A DNA stretch of 8,001 nucleotides from Fimbriimonadia bacterium (GCA_029824495.1 JALGXY010000405.1:1-8001); one strand, 5' to 3'; counted from the first letter of the stretch, positions 1 through 6,480 are shown. The notes: generated from the sequence alone by a model not told the origin. Numbers and translations: made by a program.

Positions 1-1
1 A

Positions 2-1003
2 GGATCACCACACGACGAGTACCTGAAGCACGAGTCGCGAATCGCTGAAGCCTGCAACATCTTCCATTCGATCCTGGCCGAACAGCCAGAAATGGTTGTT
101 GGAACCAACTTCCAGCGAGGTCCCTTTACCGGGGAGCCAAGGATGAAGCCGCTTACCGGCGCCGTCAAAACGCTTCTCTACCGCTCTGCCATGCAGTACG
201 AGGAGGGCAGCATTGAAAACCTTGAAAAGGACCTGCTGACATCGGTCTACATTGGTCGGGAGGCAGCCGACAGCCTTTCACGTGGGGGAATGATGACATG
301 GTCAGTTATCGACCGGTCGATCATGAACATGGTCGCCAGACTGCTCAGCGAGAATCCACGAGATCCAGAGATCAGAAGGATCATCAAAAACGTCTTCGCA
401 CAGCTCGGACCAGCCCCTCGGCTCGACCGAGCACTCTTGTACAACGCTTACCGAAACTACCAGGCGGCGATCGTCATGGATCAGCTGTCGATGGACGAGA
501 TTGCACTGCTTGCTCACAAGCACGTCGAAGACTGCCCTCCCCCGCCAGATCACCAGTTAGCGTCTGATGCAATGGCAAGCACCTGCGCCAAAGTTTGGAT
601 GCAGTGTGCAGACTACATCTCCTCTCACGAAGGCGACGACATGCAGAACGTCGGGGTTGAGCTCGACCGGATCTTGAAAAGCAATCAAGACAACGGAGGC
701 GACCTCACCTATACGCTTCGCATCGCCTCGATGCCCTACGAGCAGTTGGGCCGGCAGATCAGCCGCAATTTGGCGCTGAGAAAGCTCTTGGCCGACACAG
801 TGGATGCCATCGACACCAGCGACCCGACCTTTGACTTCCCGGACCGAAACCACAACATCGAGTCGCTCAGTCTCCACTTCGAGGTGACTCCCGACAGTGT
901 GGAAGGGGCGATCAATGGGGACAGCTCAAAGTTCGCGAGCTTCAGCAACGGCTTGAGCCAAGACATAGATGCGGGCATCTACTACAAGCTCGATCTGTCC
1001 TAG
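2..1003 (+). CDS. Hypothetical helical protein, 5'-truncated by the window edge
   Basis: The reading frame is open from base 2, so the start lies outside the window; 333 residues are visible, ending at TAG. The ATG at 92 is internal, because about 30 codons before it are open and similar in composition, so I do not take it as the start. The visible protein is mostly predicted helix, with repeated amphipathic blocks such as 'LTGAVKTLLYRSAMQYEEG' followed by 'LLTSVYIGREAADSL'. A PPPP stretch sits mid-protein and the C-terminal tail is polar and acidic. No transmembrane segment or catalytic motif is visible in this part; any signal peptide would lie outside. The pattern of a helix, 'A..YEEG..E....DL', then a second helix recalls tetratricopeptide-like hypothetical proteins that I associate with planctomycetes. 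That is recognition of style, not a family assignment. It ends 17 bases before a strong terminator and converges on pdhB. Function unknown. Confidence 0.8.
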   Translation, partial: GSPHDEYLKHESRIAEACNIFHSILAEQPEMVVGTNFQRGPFTGEPRMKPLTGAVKTLLYRSAMQYEEGSIENLEKDLLTSVYIGREAADSLSRGGMMTWSVIDRSIMNMVARLLSENPRDPEIRRIIKNVFAQLGPAPRLDRALLYNAYRNYQAAIVMDQLSMDEIALLAHKHVEDCPPPPDHQLASDAMASTCAKVWMQCADYISSHEGDDMQNVGVELDRILKSNQDNGGDLTYTLRIASMPYEQLGRQISRNLALRKLLADTVDAIDTSDPTFDFPDRNHNIESLSLHFEVTPDSVEGAINGDSSKFASFSNGLSQDIDAGIYYKLDLS

Positions 1004-1020
1004 TCCAAGTTGAAAGCAAA

Positions 1021-1056
1021 AAAGGCGCCGGGCCTCATCTGAGGTCCGGCGCCTTT
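1021..1056. terminator. Bidirectional intrinsic terminator between converging genes
   Basis: A 16-bp stem (1021-1036 with 1041-1056) has one G-T wobble and the tetraloop ATCT. The core is AAAGGCGCCGG / CCGGCGCCTTT. On the plus strand the stem ends in TTT followed by CTCTTT. On the minus strand the six A's at 1018-1023 read as a T6 tract. It lies 17 bases after the stop of the rightward gene and 17 bases after the stop of pdhB, so it should end both transcripts. It also implies that the pdhAB operon ends at pdhB. Confidence 0.9.
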
Positions 1057-1073
1057 CTCTTTGATGAATCTGG

Positions 1074-2051
1074 TCAGCTCAGCCTTTCGACTGCAGCAAG
1101 AACAGAGTCTGCGGAAGGAATACACTCAAGTTCAAGAACTCGTGAGTACGGAGTTGGAACGTTCAAGCCGCCGACTCGCAGAACAGGAGCATCGAGGTCA
1201 TCAAAACACTCTTCTCCGATTCTAGAGGCGATCTCGCCGCCAAAGCCTCCGAATTTCCAATCTTCGTAGACAACCACAGCTCGATTCGTCTTAGCAACTG
1301 AGGCGCTGATCGTCTCCATATCGAGAGGCAGCAGTGATCGAACATCGACCACTTCTGCACTGATCCCCTGCTCCGCCAGCCGTTCGGCAGCCTCAAGGCA
1401 GACGTGGACCATTCTGCTGTAGCAGACTAGTGACATATCTGTACCTTCGCGGGCGATTCGTGCTTTTCCAATCGGAACCGTAAAATCGTCGTCGTCAGGC
1501 AGCTCGCCTTTGACAGTGTAGAGACCAGGATTCTCGGTGAAGATAACCGGGTTGTCGTCACGGACACTCGTCTTGAACAGGCCATAAGCGCATTCAGGTG
1601 TCGAAGGAGCAACAACCTTTAGACCAGGACAGTGAGCAAACCAGCCTTCCAGTGAGTGGCTGTGCTGTGCGCTCAACTGTTTTGCCGCACCGCCAGGTCC
1701 ACGAATCACCATCGGGACAGAAGCCTGGCCGCCGGTCATGTAGTGCACCTTGGCAGCGTGGTTGAGGATCTGATCGAGCGCCAGGATCGAGAAGGACATC
1801 GTCATCATCTCGACGATAGGTCTTAGCCCAGACATGGCCGATCCGATCGCAATGCCGGTAAAGCCTGCCTCGGTGATCGGTGTGTCGATCACTCGTTTCG
1901 GGCCGTAGTCGTCGAACATCCCCTGGGTGACACGGAACGTTCCTTGATAGCGCCCGATGTCTTCACCCATGATGTAGACAGAATCATCGCGATTCATCTC
2001 GTCGACGATCGCTTTCGCAACGGCGTCTCGGTAAGTCAGCTCTACGCCCAT
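1074..2051 (-). CDS. pdhB: Pyruvate dehydrogenase E1 component, beta subunit
   Basis: The protein has 325 residues, the usual length for the separate beta subunit of alpha2beta2 E1 enzymes. With PdhA it would carry out thiamine-diphosphate-dependent decarboxylation of pyruvate and reductive acetylation of the E2 lipoyl group, in the cytoplasm. The N-terminal half is the transketolase-like pyrimidine-binding domain. It shows 'MGEDIG' (Glu30) and 'VIDTPITEAGFTG', where Glu61 is the glutamate expected to contact the aminopyrimidine of the cofactor. 'SAQHSHSLEGWFAHCPGLKV' near residues 125-145 is the conserved active-site loop. The C-terminal half is the transketolase C-domain ('VVDVRSLLPLD', 'EDWKFGGFGGEIA'). 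The ATG lies one base after the pdhA TAA, so translation is probably coupled; a GGAG 13 bases upstream is only a weak ribosome binding site. Acetoin or branched-chain 2-oxoacid dehydrogenase beta subunits are close homologues. I favour pyruvate because the partner alpha subunit is PdhA-like. No key residue appears missing. Confidence 0.93.
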   Translation of the reverse strand: MGVELTYRDAVAKAIVDEMNRDDSVYIMGEDIGRYQGTFRVTQGMFDDYGPKRVIDTPITEAGFTGIAIGSAMSGLRPIVEMMTMSFSILALDQILNHAAKVHYMTGGQASVPMVIRGPGGAAKQLSAQHSHSLEGWFAHCPGLKVVAPSTPECAYGLFKTSVRDDNPVIFTENPGLYTVKGELPDDDDFTVPIGKARIAREGTDMSLVCYSRMVHVCLEAAERLAEQGISAEVVDVRSLLPLDMETISASVAKTNRAVVVYEDWKFGGFGGEIASRIGEECFDDLDAPVLRVGGLNVPTPYSRVLELECIPSADSVLAAVERLS

Positions 2052-2052
2052 C

Positions 2053-3075
2053 TTAGTGACCCATCTCCGGTGTCATATCGGTGTAAACGTGATCGTAGAC
2101 CTCTGAAGGATCTGGATGCGGTGAGGCATCGGCCTGCTCGAAGATCACTTCGACTCGCTCCTCTTCCTCGTCATCAATCTTTTCCAGATCAGCCTCGGTG
2201 GCGGCTCCAGCATCGACCATTTGTCGTGCCAGGCGGCCAATGGGGTCTCGCAGCATCGCCTCTTCCTCTTCTTCCTTGGTTCGGTAGAGCTGGCGATCGT
2301 TGTCTGCTGCTCCGTGGCCCTCGTACCGGTAGTTCATGATCTCCACCAGATAGGGCTTCTGGTTCTCGCGAACCCACTCAACAATCCTTGCAGCGTCCTC
2401 CTTCACCTGGAGAACATCCATGCCGTCGATGCGCTCAGACTTGATTCCGAACGGAATGCCGCGCTTGTACAGCTCTGTGTCGGAAGCGTGGTACTCAAGT
2501 CGAGTGCCCATCGCAAACTCGTTGTTCTCGATTGCATAGATGATCGGCAGATCCCACAGAGCGGCCATGTTGTAGCTTTCGAAGACGACGCCCTGGTTAG
2601 CTGCGCCATCGCCAAGATAGCAGACCGTTACGCGGTCCTCTTTCTTGTACTTCGCGGTGAAGGCGACGCCAGTTCCGATCGGAATATGACCACCGACGAT
2701 TCCCCAGCCGCCGAAGAAGCGGTTCTCGAAATCGTAGATGTGCATCGAGCCGCCCTTGCCGTTGCTGTAGCCGTCGACGCGGCCCATGGTTTCGGCCATG
2801 ACCTTTAAGGGATCACTGCCCATCAATAGGGGCTGTGCATGATCGCGATAGGCGGTGATGACATTGTCCCAACCGGGCCTAAGGGCTTCGTTGAATCCGA
2901 CTCCAGTAGCTTCCATGCCGATGTACGTGTGCATGTAGCCGCCGATTTTTCCCTGCCGATAGGCGAAGTTGCACTTCTTTTCGAAGAAGCGAATGAAGAC
3001 CATCTGTCGATAGAGATCGATCAGCTTTTCCGGGGTTTCACTGAGTTCTTTGGGAGCTTTGGCTGCTTTGGCCAT
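2053..3075 (-). CDS. pdhA: Pyruvate dehydrogenase E1 component, alpha subunit
   Basis: This is the 340-residue alpha subunit of heterotetrameric E1, which binds the diphosphate end of thiamine diphosphate and the metal. The cofactor motif is clear: GDG at 155-157, with 'ANQG' just after, closing at Asn184-Asn185 in 'IYAIENNEFAMGT'. Other family landmarks are 'AYRDH' (75-79), 'GKGGSMHIY' (106-114, with the active-site His112) and 'GIVGGHIPIGTG' (125-136). 'YRYEGHGAADND' near residue 250 is the mobile loop that carries phosphorylation sites in mitochondrial enzymes. I chose ATG at 3075, not TTG at 3078, because AGGAAGG ends six bases before the ATG, which is ideal spacing. The gene is co-directional with pdhB and separated from it by one base. 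The lipoyl E2 and E3 genes are not in the window and the terminator after pdhB suggests they are elsewhere. The 'RRG..F.I..ERIDGMDV'-like middle region favours pyruvate over acetoin dehydrogenase, though sequence alone cannot prove the substrate. Confidence 0.93.
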   Translation of the reverse strand: MAKAAKAPKELSETPEKLIDLYRQMVFIRFFEKKCNFAYRQGKIGGYMHTYIGMEATGVGFNEALRPGWDNVITAYRDHAQPLLMGSDPLKVMAETMGRVDGYSNGKGGSMHIYDFENRFFGGWGIVGGHIPIGTGVAFTAKYKKEDRVTVCYLGDGAANQGVVFESYNMAALWDLPIIYAIENNEFAMGTRLEYHASDTELYKRGIPFGIKSERIDGMDVLQVKEDAARIVEWVRENQKPYLVEIMNYRYEGHGAADNDRQLYRTKEEEEEAMLRDPIGRLARQMVDAGAATEADLEKIDDEEEERVEVIFEQADASPHPDPSEVYDHVYTDMTPEMGH

Positions 3076-3109
3076 CAAGGTCCTTCCTGTTGCAAGTCAG
3101 GCCCACGAA

Positions 3110-3171
3110 CATCCAGTTGGATGGTTCTTTTTGAGCCAACGAATTGTACCTAGAGCATAGCCCGAGAGGAA
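3110..3171 (-). promoter_or_regulatory. Possible pdhAB promoter and leader hairpin
   Basis: The 96 bases between the sulfatase stop and the pdhA ATG contain, on the minus strand, TACAAT (3143-3148), five of six matches to a sigma-70 -10 box. Seventeen bases upstream is TTCCTC (3166-3171), a poor -35. A start near 3136 would give a leader of about 60 bases. That leader holds a small 6-bp stem (3110-3115 with 3118-3123) just ahead of the AGGAAGG ribosome binding site. No clear terminator follows the sulfatase on this strand, so read-through from it is also possible. Weak evidence. Confidence 0.3.
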
Positions 3172-4647
3172 TCACTCTCTGGGACGTCCTCCGTTGGCCA
3201 TCAGCCAATCGGCGTGTGCGGCCCTTCCGGTTTCACGAAGTCGGTCACAGTATTTGTTCCACATCTGGCTCGGATACCGGGCATGCAGAGGACCGCCTTC
3301 CTGGATCACGGTAAAGAATGGATCACCCTGTTCAGCCTCTGGCATTCGCTCTCCCATCCATTCGTCCAGAATCATCAACCCTTGATAGACCAGGTCTGGC
3401 CGCTCTTCTGCCAGGTTGTTGGTCTCATGCAGATCTTCATCTAGATCAAAGAGCATCAGGCTCGGATACTCCTTCATACCTGTGTGGAACGTGCGAATCA
3501 GAATCCAGTTGTCCCATCTGGCCGATCTCTGACAGCTCCAGGCTCCTTGACTTATGACGAGGCGGTCACGACCGACCTTCTCTTCTCTTGCCAACTGGTA
3601 AGAGAGATCCATGCCGCTCCACTCCTCCGGGGCTTTCTCACCTAGGAAGCTGAGAATCGTCTTAGGAATATCGAGGTGATAGACCAGACCCTCGATATCC
3701 TGCCCAGCCCGGTGATCTGTCACCTCAGGCCAACGAATGATCATCGGAATGTGATTCGTGTGCTCATCCGCTGTCTGGTGATCACCCCATACATTCAATT
3801 CACCAAGATTTTCGCCATGGTCTGCACCGATGATGATCGCCGTCTCATCGTAAATTCCAAGTCGTTTAAGATCAGCGATGATCTTGCCGATGTAGAGATC
3901 AGCGTAGAGGACGCCGGCGTCATAGCCATCGATGTGCTTCTTGGCATCCTCTGGGGTGTGAATCTCACCGACGCCCAAGGTCCACCAGTCTGGAAGCTCA
4001 TTTGTGATCTCAGGAACTTCGGTGGCGCTGTGCGGGCCATATGAAGCCCGCTGCTCATCAATAATCTCCTGTGTCACCCAGTCCTTAATCGGCTCGCCTT
4101 CAAACGGATTTCCAAACTCCGCAGGTGTGTCGTAAGGCGTGTGCGGGTCCCAGAAGTTGACATGGAGGAACCAGTCGTCCTCTTCACCCTTGCGATCAAG
4201 CCAATCTTTCACGTGCGGGTAGATCTCATCGGCGTTTTCCAACCCGCCCTTGCCTGTATCGAATGTCTCATGGAAGCCATAGGTCATCTGATAAGCGCTG
4301 TGGCGGCGGGGGAATGGACTGATGCTGGCTGTATGGAATCCTGCACGGCTGAGACAGCTCGCCAATGTGTTTTCGGCGAACCTGCTGCGAAACTCTCTGC
4401 TCTGCCCCTGCGGTTTTAGATCTGAACAGAGTCCGCCGTGATTCACGACTCCCGTTGTTGTGCCAAATCGACCGCCAAAAAAGGCGGTGCGGCTCGGGAG
4501 GCACGGTGTATCTGTTGCGTAGACCTGACTCAAGCAGATCCCTTCAACCGCGATCTGGTCAATGTTTGGGCTTGTGTTGCGGTGGTACCCGTAGCAGCCG
4601 AGGTGTGACGGCCTGAGCGAGTCGATGTCGATGTAGAGAATCCGCAT
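3172..4647 (-). CDS. Sulfatase (formylglycine-dependent, no signal peptide)
   Basis: The 491-residue protein belongs to the sulfatase / alkaline phosphatase superfamily. It hydrolyses sulfate esters, or possibly phosphonate or phosphate esters; the substrate cannot be read from sequence. 'CLPSR' at 49-53 is the C-x-P-S-R signature, with Cys49 the residue converted to formylglycine. The N-terminal strand 'MRILYIDIDSLRPSHLGCYG' carries the metal-binding Asp (Asp9), with Ser10 where many sulfatases have a second Asp. Ser14 sits where relatives commonly have Asp in 'RPDHLG'. 'NFWDPHTPY' (164-172) and 'IIIGADHGENLG' (271-282, metal ligands Asp276-His277) complete the core. I start at ATG 4647 because the family begins right at this strand; an upstream TTG at 4716 adds 23 unconserved residues. 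No signal peptide or lipobox is visible, so the enzyme is probably cytoplasmic, unlike many planctomycete sulfatases. Cytoplasmic members may act on imported sulfated sugars. No sulfatase-maturating enzyme, transporter or glycoside hydrolase is in the window, and no good Shine-Dalgarno precedes the start. Confidence 0.9.
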   Translation of the reverse strand: MRILYIDIDSLRPSHLGCYGYHRNTSPNIDQIAVEGICLSQVYATDTPCLPSRTAFFGGRFGTTTGVVNHGGLCSDLKPQGQSREFRSRFAENTLASCLSRAGFHTASISPFPRRHSAYQMTYGFHETFDTGKGGLENADEIYPHVKDWLDRKGEEDDWFLHVNFWDPHTPYDTPAEFGNPFEGEPIKDWVTQEIIDEQRASYGPHSATEVPEITNELPDWWTLGVGEIHTPEDAKKHIDGYDAGVLYADLYIGKIIADLKRLGIYDETAIIIGADHGENLGELNVWGDHQTADEHTNHIPMIIRWPEVTDHRAGQDIEGLVYHLDIPKTILSFLGEKAPEEWSGMDLSYQLAREEKVGRDRLVISQGAWSCQRSARWDNWILIRTFHTGMKEYPSLMLFDLDEDLHETNNLAEERPDLVYQGLMILDEWMGERMPEAEQGDPFFTVIQEGGPLHARYPSQMWNKYCDRLRETGRAAHADWLMANGGRPRE

Positions 4648-4776
4648 GTCGTGGATGAATGCTATCCCATGATCGCAACCTTGTGCACTGTGGGCTTTTC
4701 GCGTGCATCTTCTCAATCATCCACATGAGCAGCAAGGGGCCTTGCATTTCAAAGACGTCTGCCATAATCCGCCGCA
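4648..4776. promoter_or_regulatory. Divergent sulfatase/leuB control region with a perfect dyad
   Basis: The 129 bases between the two diverging starts must hold both promoters. The clearest structure is a perfect dyad at 4732-4745, GCAAGG-GG-CCTTGC. On the plus strand its right end overlaps TTGCAT (4742-4747), a -35-like hexamer. CATAAT (4763-4768) follows after 15 bases, which is two short of ideal spacing. If CATAAT is a real -10 box, the leuB transcript would begin within a few bases of the ATG and be nearly leaderless, consistent with the absence of any Shine-Dalgarno before leuB. No convincing promoter is visible for the sulfatase. Confidence 0.3.
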
Positions 4777-5820
4777 ATGAGCCTCAAGATCGCAGTCATC
4801 GCTGGAGACGGCATCGGCCCCGAAGTCACAGCCGAAGCCGTCCGCGTCCTCACCGCTGTCAGACCAGACATCGAGTTCGAGCACGCCCTTTTCGGCGGCG
4901 CAGCTTATGACGACTGCGGCGATCCGTATCCCCAGGCTACACATGATCTCTTGGCATCCGCCGATTCGGTGCTGTTGGGTGCGATTGGCGGCCCGAAGTG
5001 GGAAGGGCTGGAGCGCAGCAAGACCCCCGAAGCTGGCCTGCTCGGCATGCGCGGCGCTCTGAATCTCTATGCGAACCTGCGACCTGCGAAAACCTATGCC
5101 GCACTCGCAGATGCGTCACCCGTAAAGGCTGGAGCGGACTGCGACATGCTGATCGTCCGCGAGCTGACCGGAGGCATCTACTTCGGCAAGCCTCGAGAGC
5201 GACGCGAGAACGGCACGGTCGCGATCGATACGATGGTCTACTCAGTAATGGAGGTCGAACGAATTGCACGGCGAGCCTTTGAGGCAGCACGCACACGGCG
5301 GTCCTCTGTGGTCAGCGTCGACAAGGCGAATGTTCTCGAATCGAGCCGACTCTGGCGTGAGGTCGTGGAAACGGTCGCACCGGATTATCCCGATGTCGAG
5401 CTGCGACACCAGCTTGTCGACTCCTGCGCGATGCTCCTGATCAAAGACCCGGGCCAGTTCGACGTGATCCTGACCGGCAACCTGTTTGGCGACATCCTCT
5501 CGGATGAGGCCTCGATGATCACCGGCTCGCTGGGCATGCTTCCTTCCGCATCCTTGGGTGATCCCAAGAACGGGCAGGCGTTTGGCGTATTTGAACCGAT
5601 CCACGGCTCCGCGCCCGATATTGCTGGCCAGAACGTGGCGAACCCGCTCGCCGCGATCCTCAGCGGCGCGATGATGCTGAACGCTCTGGGCGATTCTGAT
5701 GGTGCCGGTCGGATTGAGACGGTCGTCGATGCGGTGCTGAATTCGGGTGTTCGCACGGCAGATCTGGGCGGTTCAGTTGGCACTACAGAAATGGGCGATT
5801 CCGTCCTCGCTGCCCTCTGA
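4777..5820 (+). CDS. leuB: 3-isopropylmalate dehydrogenase
   Basis: The 347-residue protein has the normal length for LeuB. It oxidises and decarboxylates (2R,3S)-3-isopropylmalate to 2-oxoisocaproate with NAD+ in the third step of leucine synthesis, as a cytoplasmic homodimer. The start '[14 protein letters not shown]' is the family N-terminus. Substrate arginines are visible in '[15 protein letters not shown]' (Arg92, Arg102) and '[11 protein letters not shown]' (Arg128). The catalytic pair is Tyr135 and Lys183 ('[11 protein letters not shown]'). Metal aspartates are Asp215, Asp239 and Asp243, the last two inside the signature '[20 protein letters not shown]'. 'GSAPDIAG' (277-284) is the cofactor loop, and its Asp281 fits NAD+ use. 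LeuB rather than isocitrate or tartrate dehydrogenase is supported by '[13 protein letters not shown]' and by length. leuA, leuC and leuD are not adjacent, so the leucine genes are dispersed or lie beyond the window. No ribosome binding site precedes the ATG. No key residue is missing. Confidence 0.97.
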   Translation: MSLKIAVIAGDGIGPEVTAEAVRVLTAVRPDIEFEHALFGGAAYDDCGDPYPQATHDLLASADSVLLGAIGGPKWEGLERSKTPEAGLLGMRGALNLYANLRPAKTYAALADASPVKAGADCDMLIVRELTGGIYFGKPRERRENGTVAIDTMVYSVMEVERIARRAFEAARTRRSSVVSVDKANVLESSRLWREVVETVAPDYPDVELRHQLVDSCAMLLIKDPGQFDVILTGNLFGDILSDEASMITGSLGMLPSASLGDPKNGQAFGVFEPIHGSAPDIAGQNVANPLAAILSGAMMLNALGDSDGAGRIETVVDAVLNSGVRTADLGGSVGTTEMGDSVLAAL

Positions 5821-5821
5821 T

Positions 5822-5871
5822 CATGAAATCATCATGACTGCTGCATGAAAGATCTTTGGCTCAGCATGAAA
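5822..5871 (+). repeat. Three CATGAAA direct repeats spaced two helical turns apart
   Basis: CATGAAA occurs at 5822-5828, 5844-5850 and 5865-5871, with start-to-start spacings of 22 and 21 bases. The copies are followed by TC, GA and TC. The 10-bp palindrome AAAGATCTTT (5848-5857) overlaps the second copy. The repeats lie directly after the leuB stop and about 90-140 bases before the WYL-like gene. Same-face spacing is what operator sites for a cooperative regulator would show. No intrinsic terminator with a T-run was found for leuB in this interval. Confidence 0.4.
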
Positions 5872-5935
5872 TCTCGGCGCTGTTTGACGAAATGGCGTCG
5901 ATGGCTCAATAAGACCTGACTTAAGAATGGATCTA

Positions 5936-5973
5936 GTGGATTGGGAGAGCAAGGATATGAACCTTGAATCCAC
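5936..5973 (+). promoter_or_regulatory. Hairpin enclosing the ribosome binding site and TTG start
   Basis: The continuous right arm CCTTGAATCCAC (5962-5973) pairs with CAAGG (5950-5954) and GTGGATT (5936-5942), leaving a 7-base purine bulge GGGAGAG (5943-5949) and a 7-base loop (5955-5961). All 12 pairs are Watson-Crick. The Shine-Dalgarno-like AAGGA (5951-5955) lies in the left arm and the loop edge; the start codon TTG (5964-5966) lies in the right arm, so both would be buried in the folded RNA. The GGGAG bulge would stay exposed. This could limit initiation until something opens the stem. Confidence 0.45.
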
Positions 5974-6266
5974 TCAACATCATCGTAGCCTGCATTCAGA
6001 AAAAGCAGTGCATCTCATTCTCGTATGACGGTCACATGCGCCACGCCGCCCCTCACGTTGTGGGCAACAAGAATGGCGACCTTCAGATGCTCGTCTGGCA
6101 ATACGGCGGCTCTGGGAAATCAGGACCTGTCTCAGGAGACTGGAAATGCATGAAGCTCGACAAGGTCTCGGGCTTGGCGCCAAACGCAGACGCATGGGCC
6201 ACTGGCGGCAATCATACACAGCCGCAGACATGTGTTGGTGACAAGCTTGAGGAGGTCAGCTACTGA
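5964..6266 (+). CDS. Small WYL-domain-like protein
   Basis: The 100-residue protein is unlikely to be a full transcriptional regulator. The segment 'KKQCISFSYDGHMRHAAPHV' followed by a Gly/Asn turn, 'MLVWQYGGSGKSG' and 'WKCMKLDKVSGL' matches the order of elements in stand-alone WYL-like small proteins: a beta strand with Tyr, 'R...PH', an aromatic strand, then 'W...LDK(I/V)'. WYL domains usually sense small ligands or nucleic acids in bacterial regulators. This copy has no helix-turn-helix, so its role is unknown. The start is TTG at 5964, preceded by AAGGA eight bases upstream. An in-frame TGA at 5958 excludes anything earlier, and the next Met (residue 24) would cut into the conserved core. 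The stop overlaps the next gene's ATG (TGATG), so the two are probably translated together. Four cysteines and no membrane segment or signal peptide. The WYL assignment is by pattern and should be treated as moderate. Confidence 0.7.
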   Translation: MNPLNIIVACIQKKQCISFSYDGHMRHAAPHVVGNKNGDLQMLVWQYGGSGKSGPVSGDWKCMKLDKVSGLAPNADAWATGGNHTQPQTCVGDKLEEVSY

Positions 6267-6433
6267 TGGCTGATTCGACGCTCCCAATGGGCTATGCCAA
6301 CAATTGTAAGATCTTCTCGCCTAATGGCAGGGACATTATCAAGCTACATGAATCTACTGGTGAGACCTGGGTGCTTGCCTACGATCCAGCGAGTTTTGAG
6401 GCCGCATGGATCCCTGTCGTTGAAAGAGGATAG
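6266..6433 (+). CDS. Small 55-residue protein, coupled to the WYL-like gene
   Basis: ATG at 6266 shares its A with the TGA of the upstream gene. A strong ribosome binding site (GAGGAGGT, 6249-6256) lies about ten bases before it, the best one in the window. This makes a short gene credible although the protein has only 55 residues. It reads 'MADSTLPMGYANNCKIFSPN', then 'GRDIIKLHESTGETWVLAYD' and a final 'PASFEAAWIPVVERG'. The second half, a strand, then 'hesTGetWvl', a linker and 'W.PV.E', looks like a beta hairpin that recurs in small bacterial proteins of unknown function with 'DT.TG..W'. This resemblance is from memory and unproven. It has no signal peptide or membrane segment, and about 100 bases follow it before the terminator. 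Coupling suggests the two proteins are made in similar amounts and may act together. Function unknown. Confidence 0.65.
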   Translation: MADSTLPMGYANNCKIFSPNGRDIIKLHESTGETWVLAYDPASFEAAWIPVVERG

Positions 6434-6480
6434 ACCTGACCATCTATCCCCAAAGCCCCTCACCACACACAATATCCTTC

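Noticed and set aside
92..94. ATG as start of the first gene
   Set aside because: The frame is open to the window edge with continuous protein-like sequence, so this Met is internal.
3076..3078. TTG start for pdhA three bases before the ATG
   Set aside because: The AGGAAGG site would be only three bases away; spacing to the ATG at 3075 is optimal.
3108..3132. Plus-strand stem followed by TTCTTTTT, terminator-like
   Set aside because: No rightward gene precedes it; the stem is only six pairs with a two-base loop, so it is noted only as a leader hairpin of pdhA.
4648..4716. N-terminal extension of the sulfatase from TTG 4716
   Set aside because: The added 23 residues are not signal-like or conserved in style, and the family begins at the MRILYID strand encoded from 4647.
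5839..5866. TGCTG...CAGCA with inner AAAGATCTTT as a leuB terminator
   Set aside because: The outer stem is only five pairs, the inner palindrome has no room for a loop, and no T-run follows.
5931..5975. tRNA-like segment: TGGGAGAGC resembling a D-arm and a 5-bp stem with a 7-base loop resembling an anticodon arm
   Set aside because: There is no T-arm (GGTTC...), no acceptor stem and no CCA end, and the pairing is better explained as one bulged hairpin over the start of the WYL-like gene.
5957..6025. ATG at 5957 as start of a 22-codon frame overlapping the WYL-like start
   Set aside because: It ends quickly at TGA, lies in a different frame from the conserved protein, and its ATG is in the loop of the start-site hairpin by chance.
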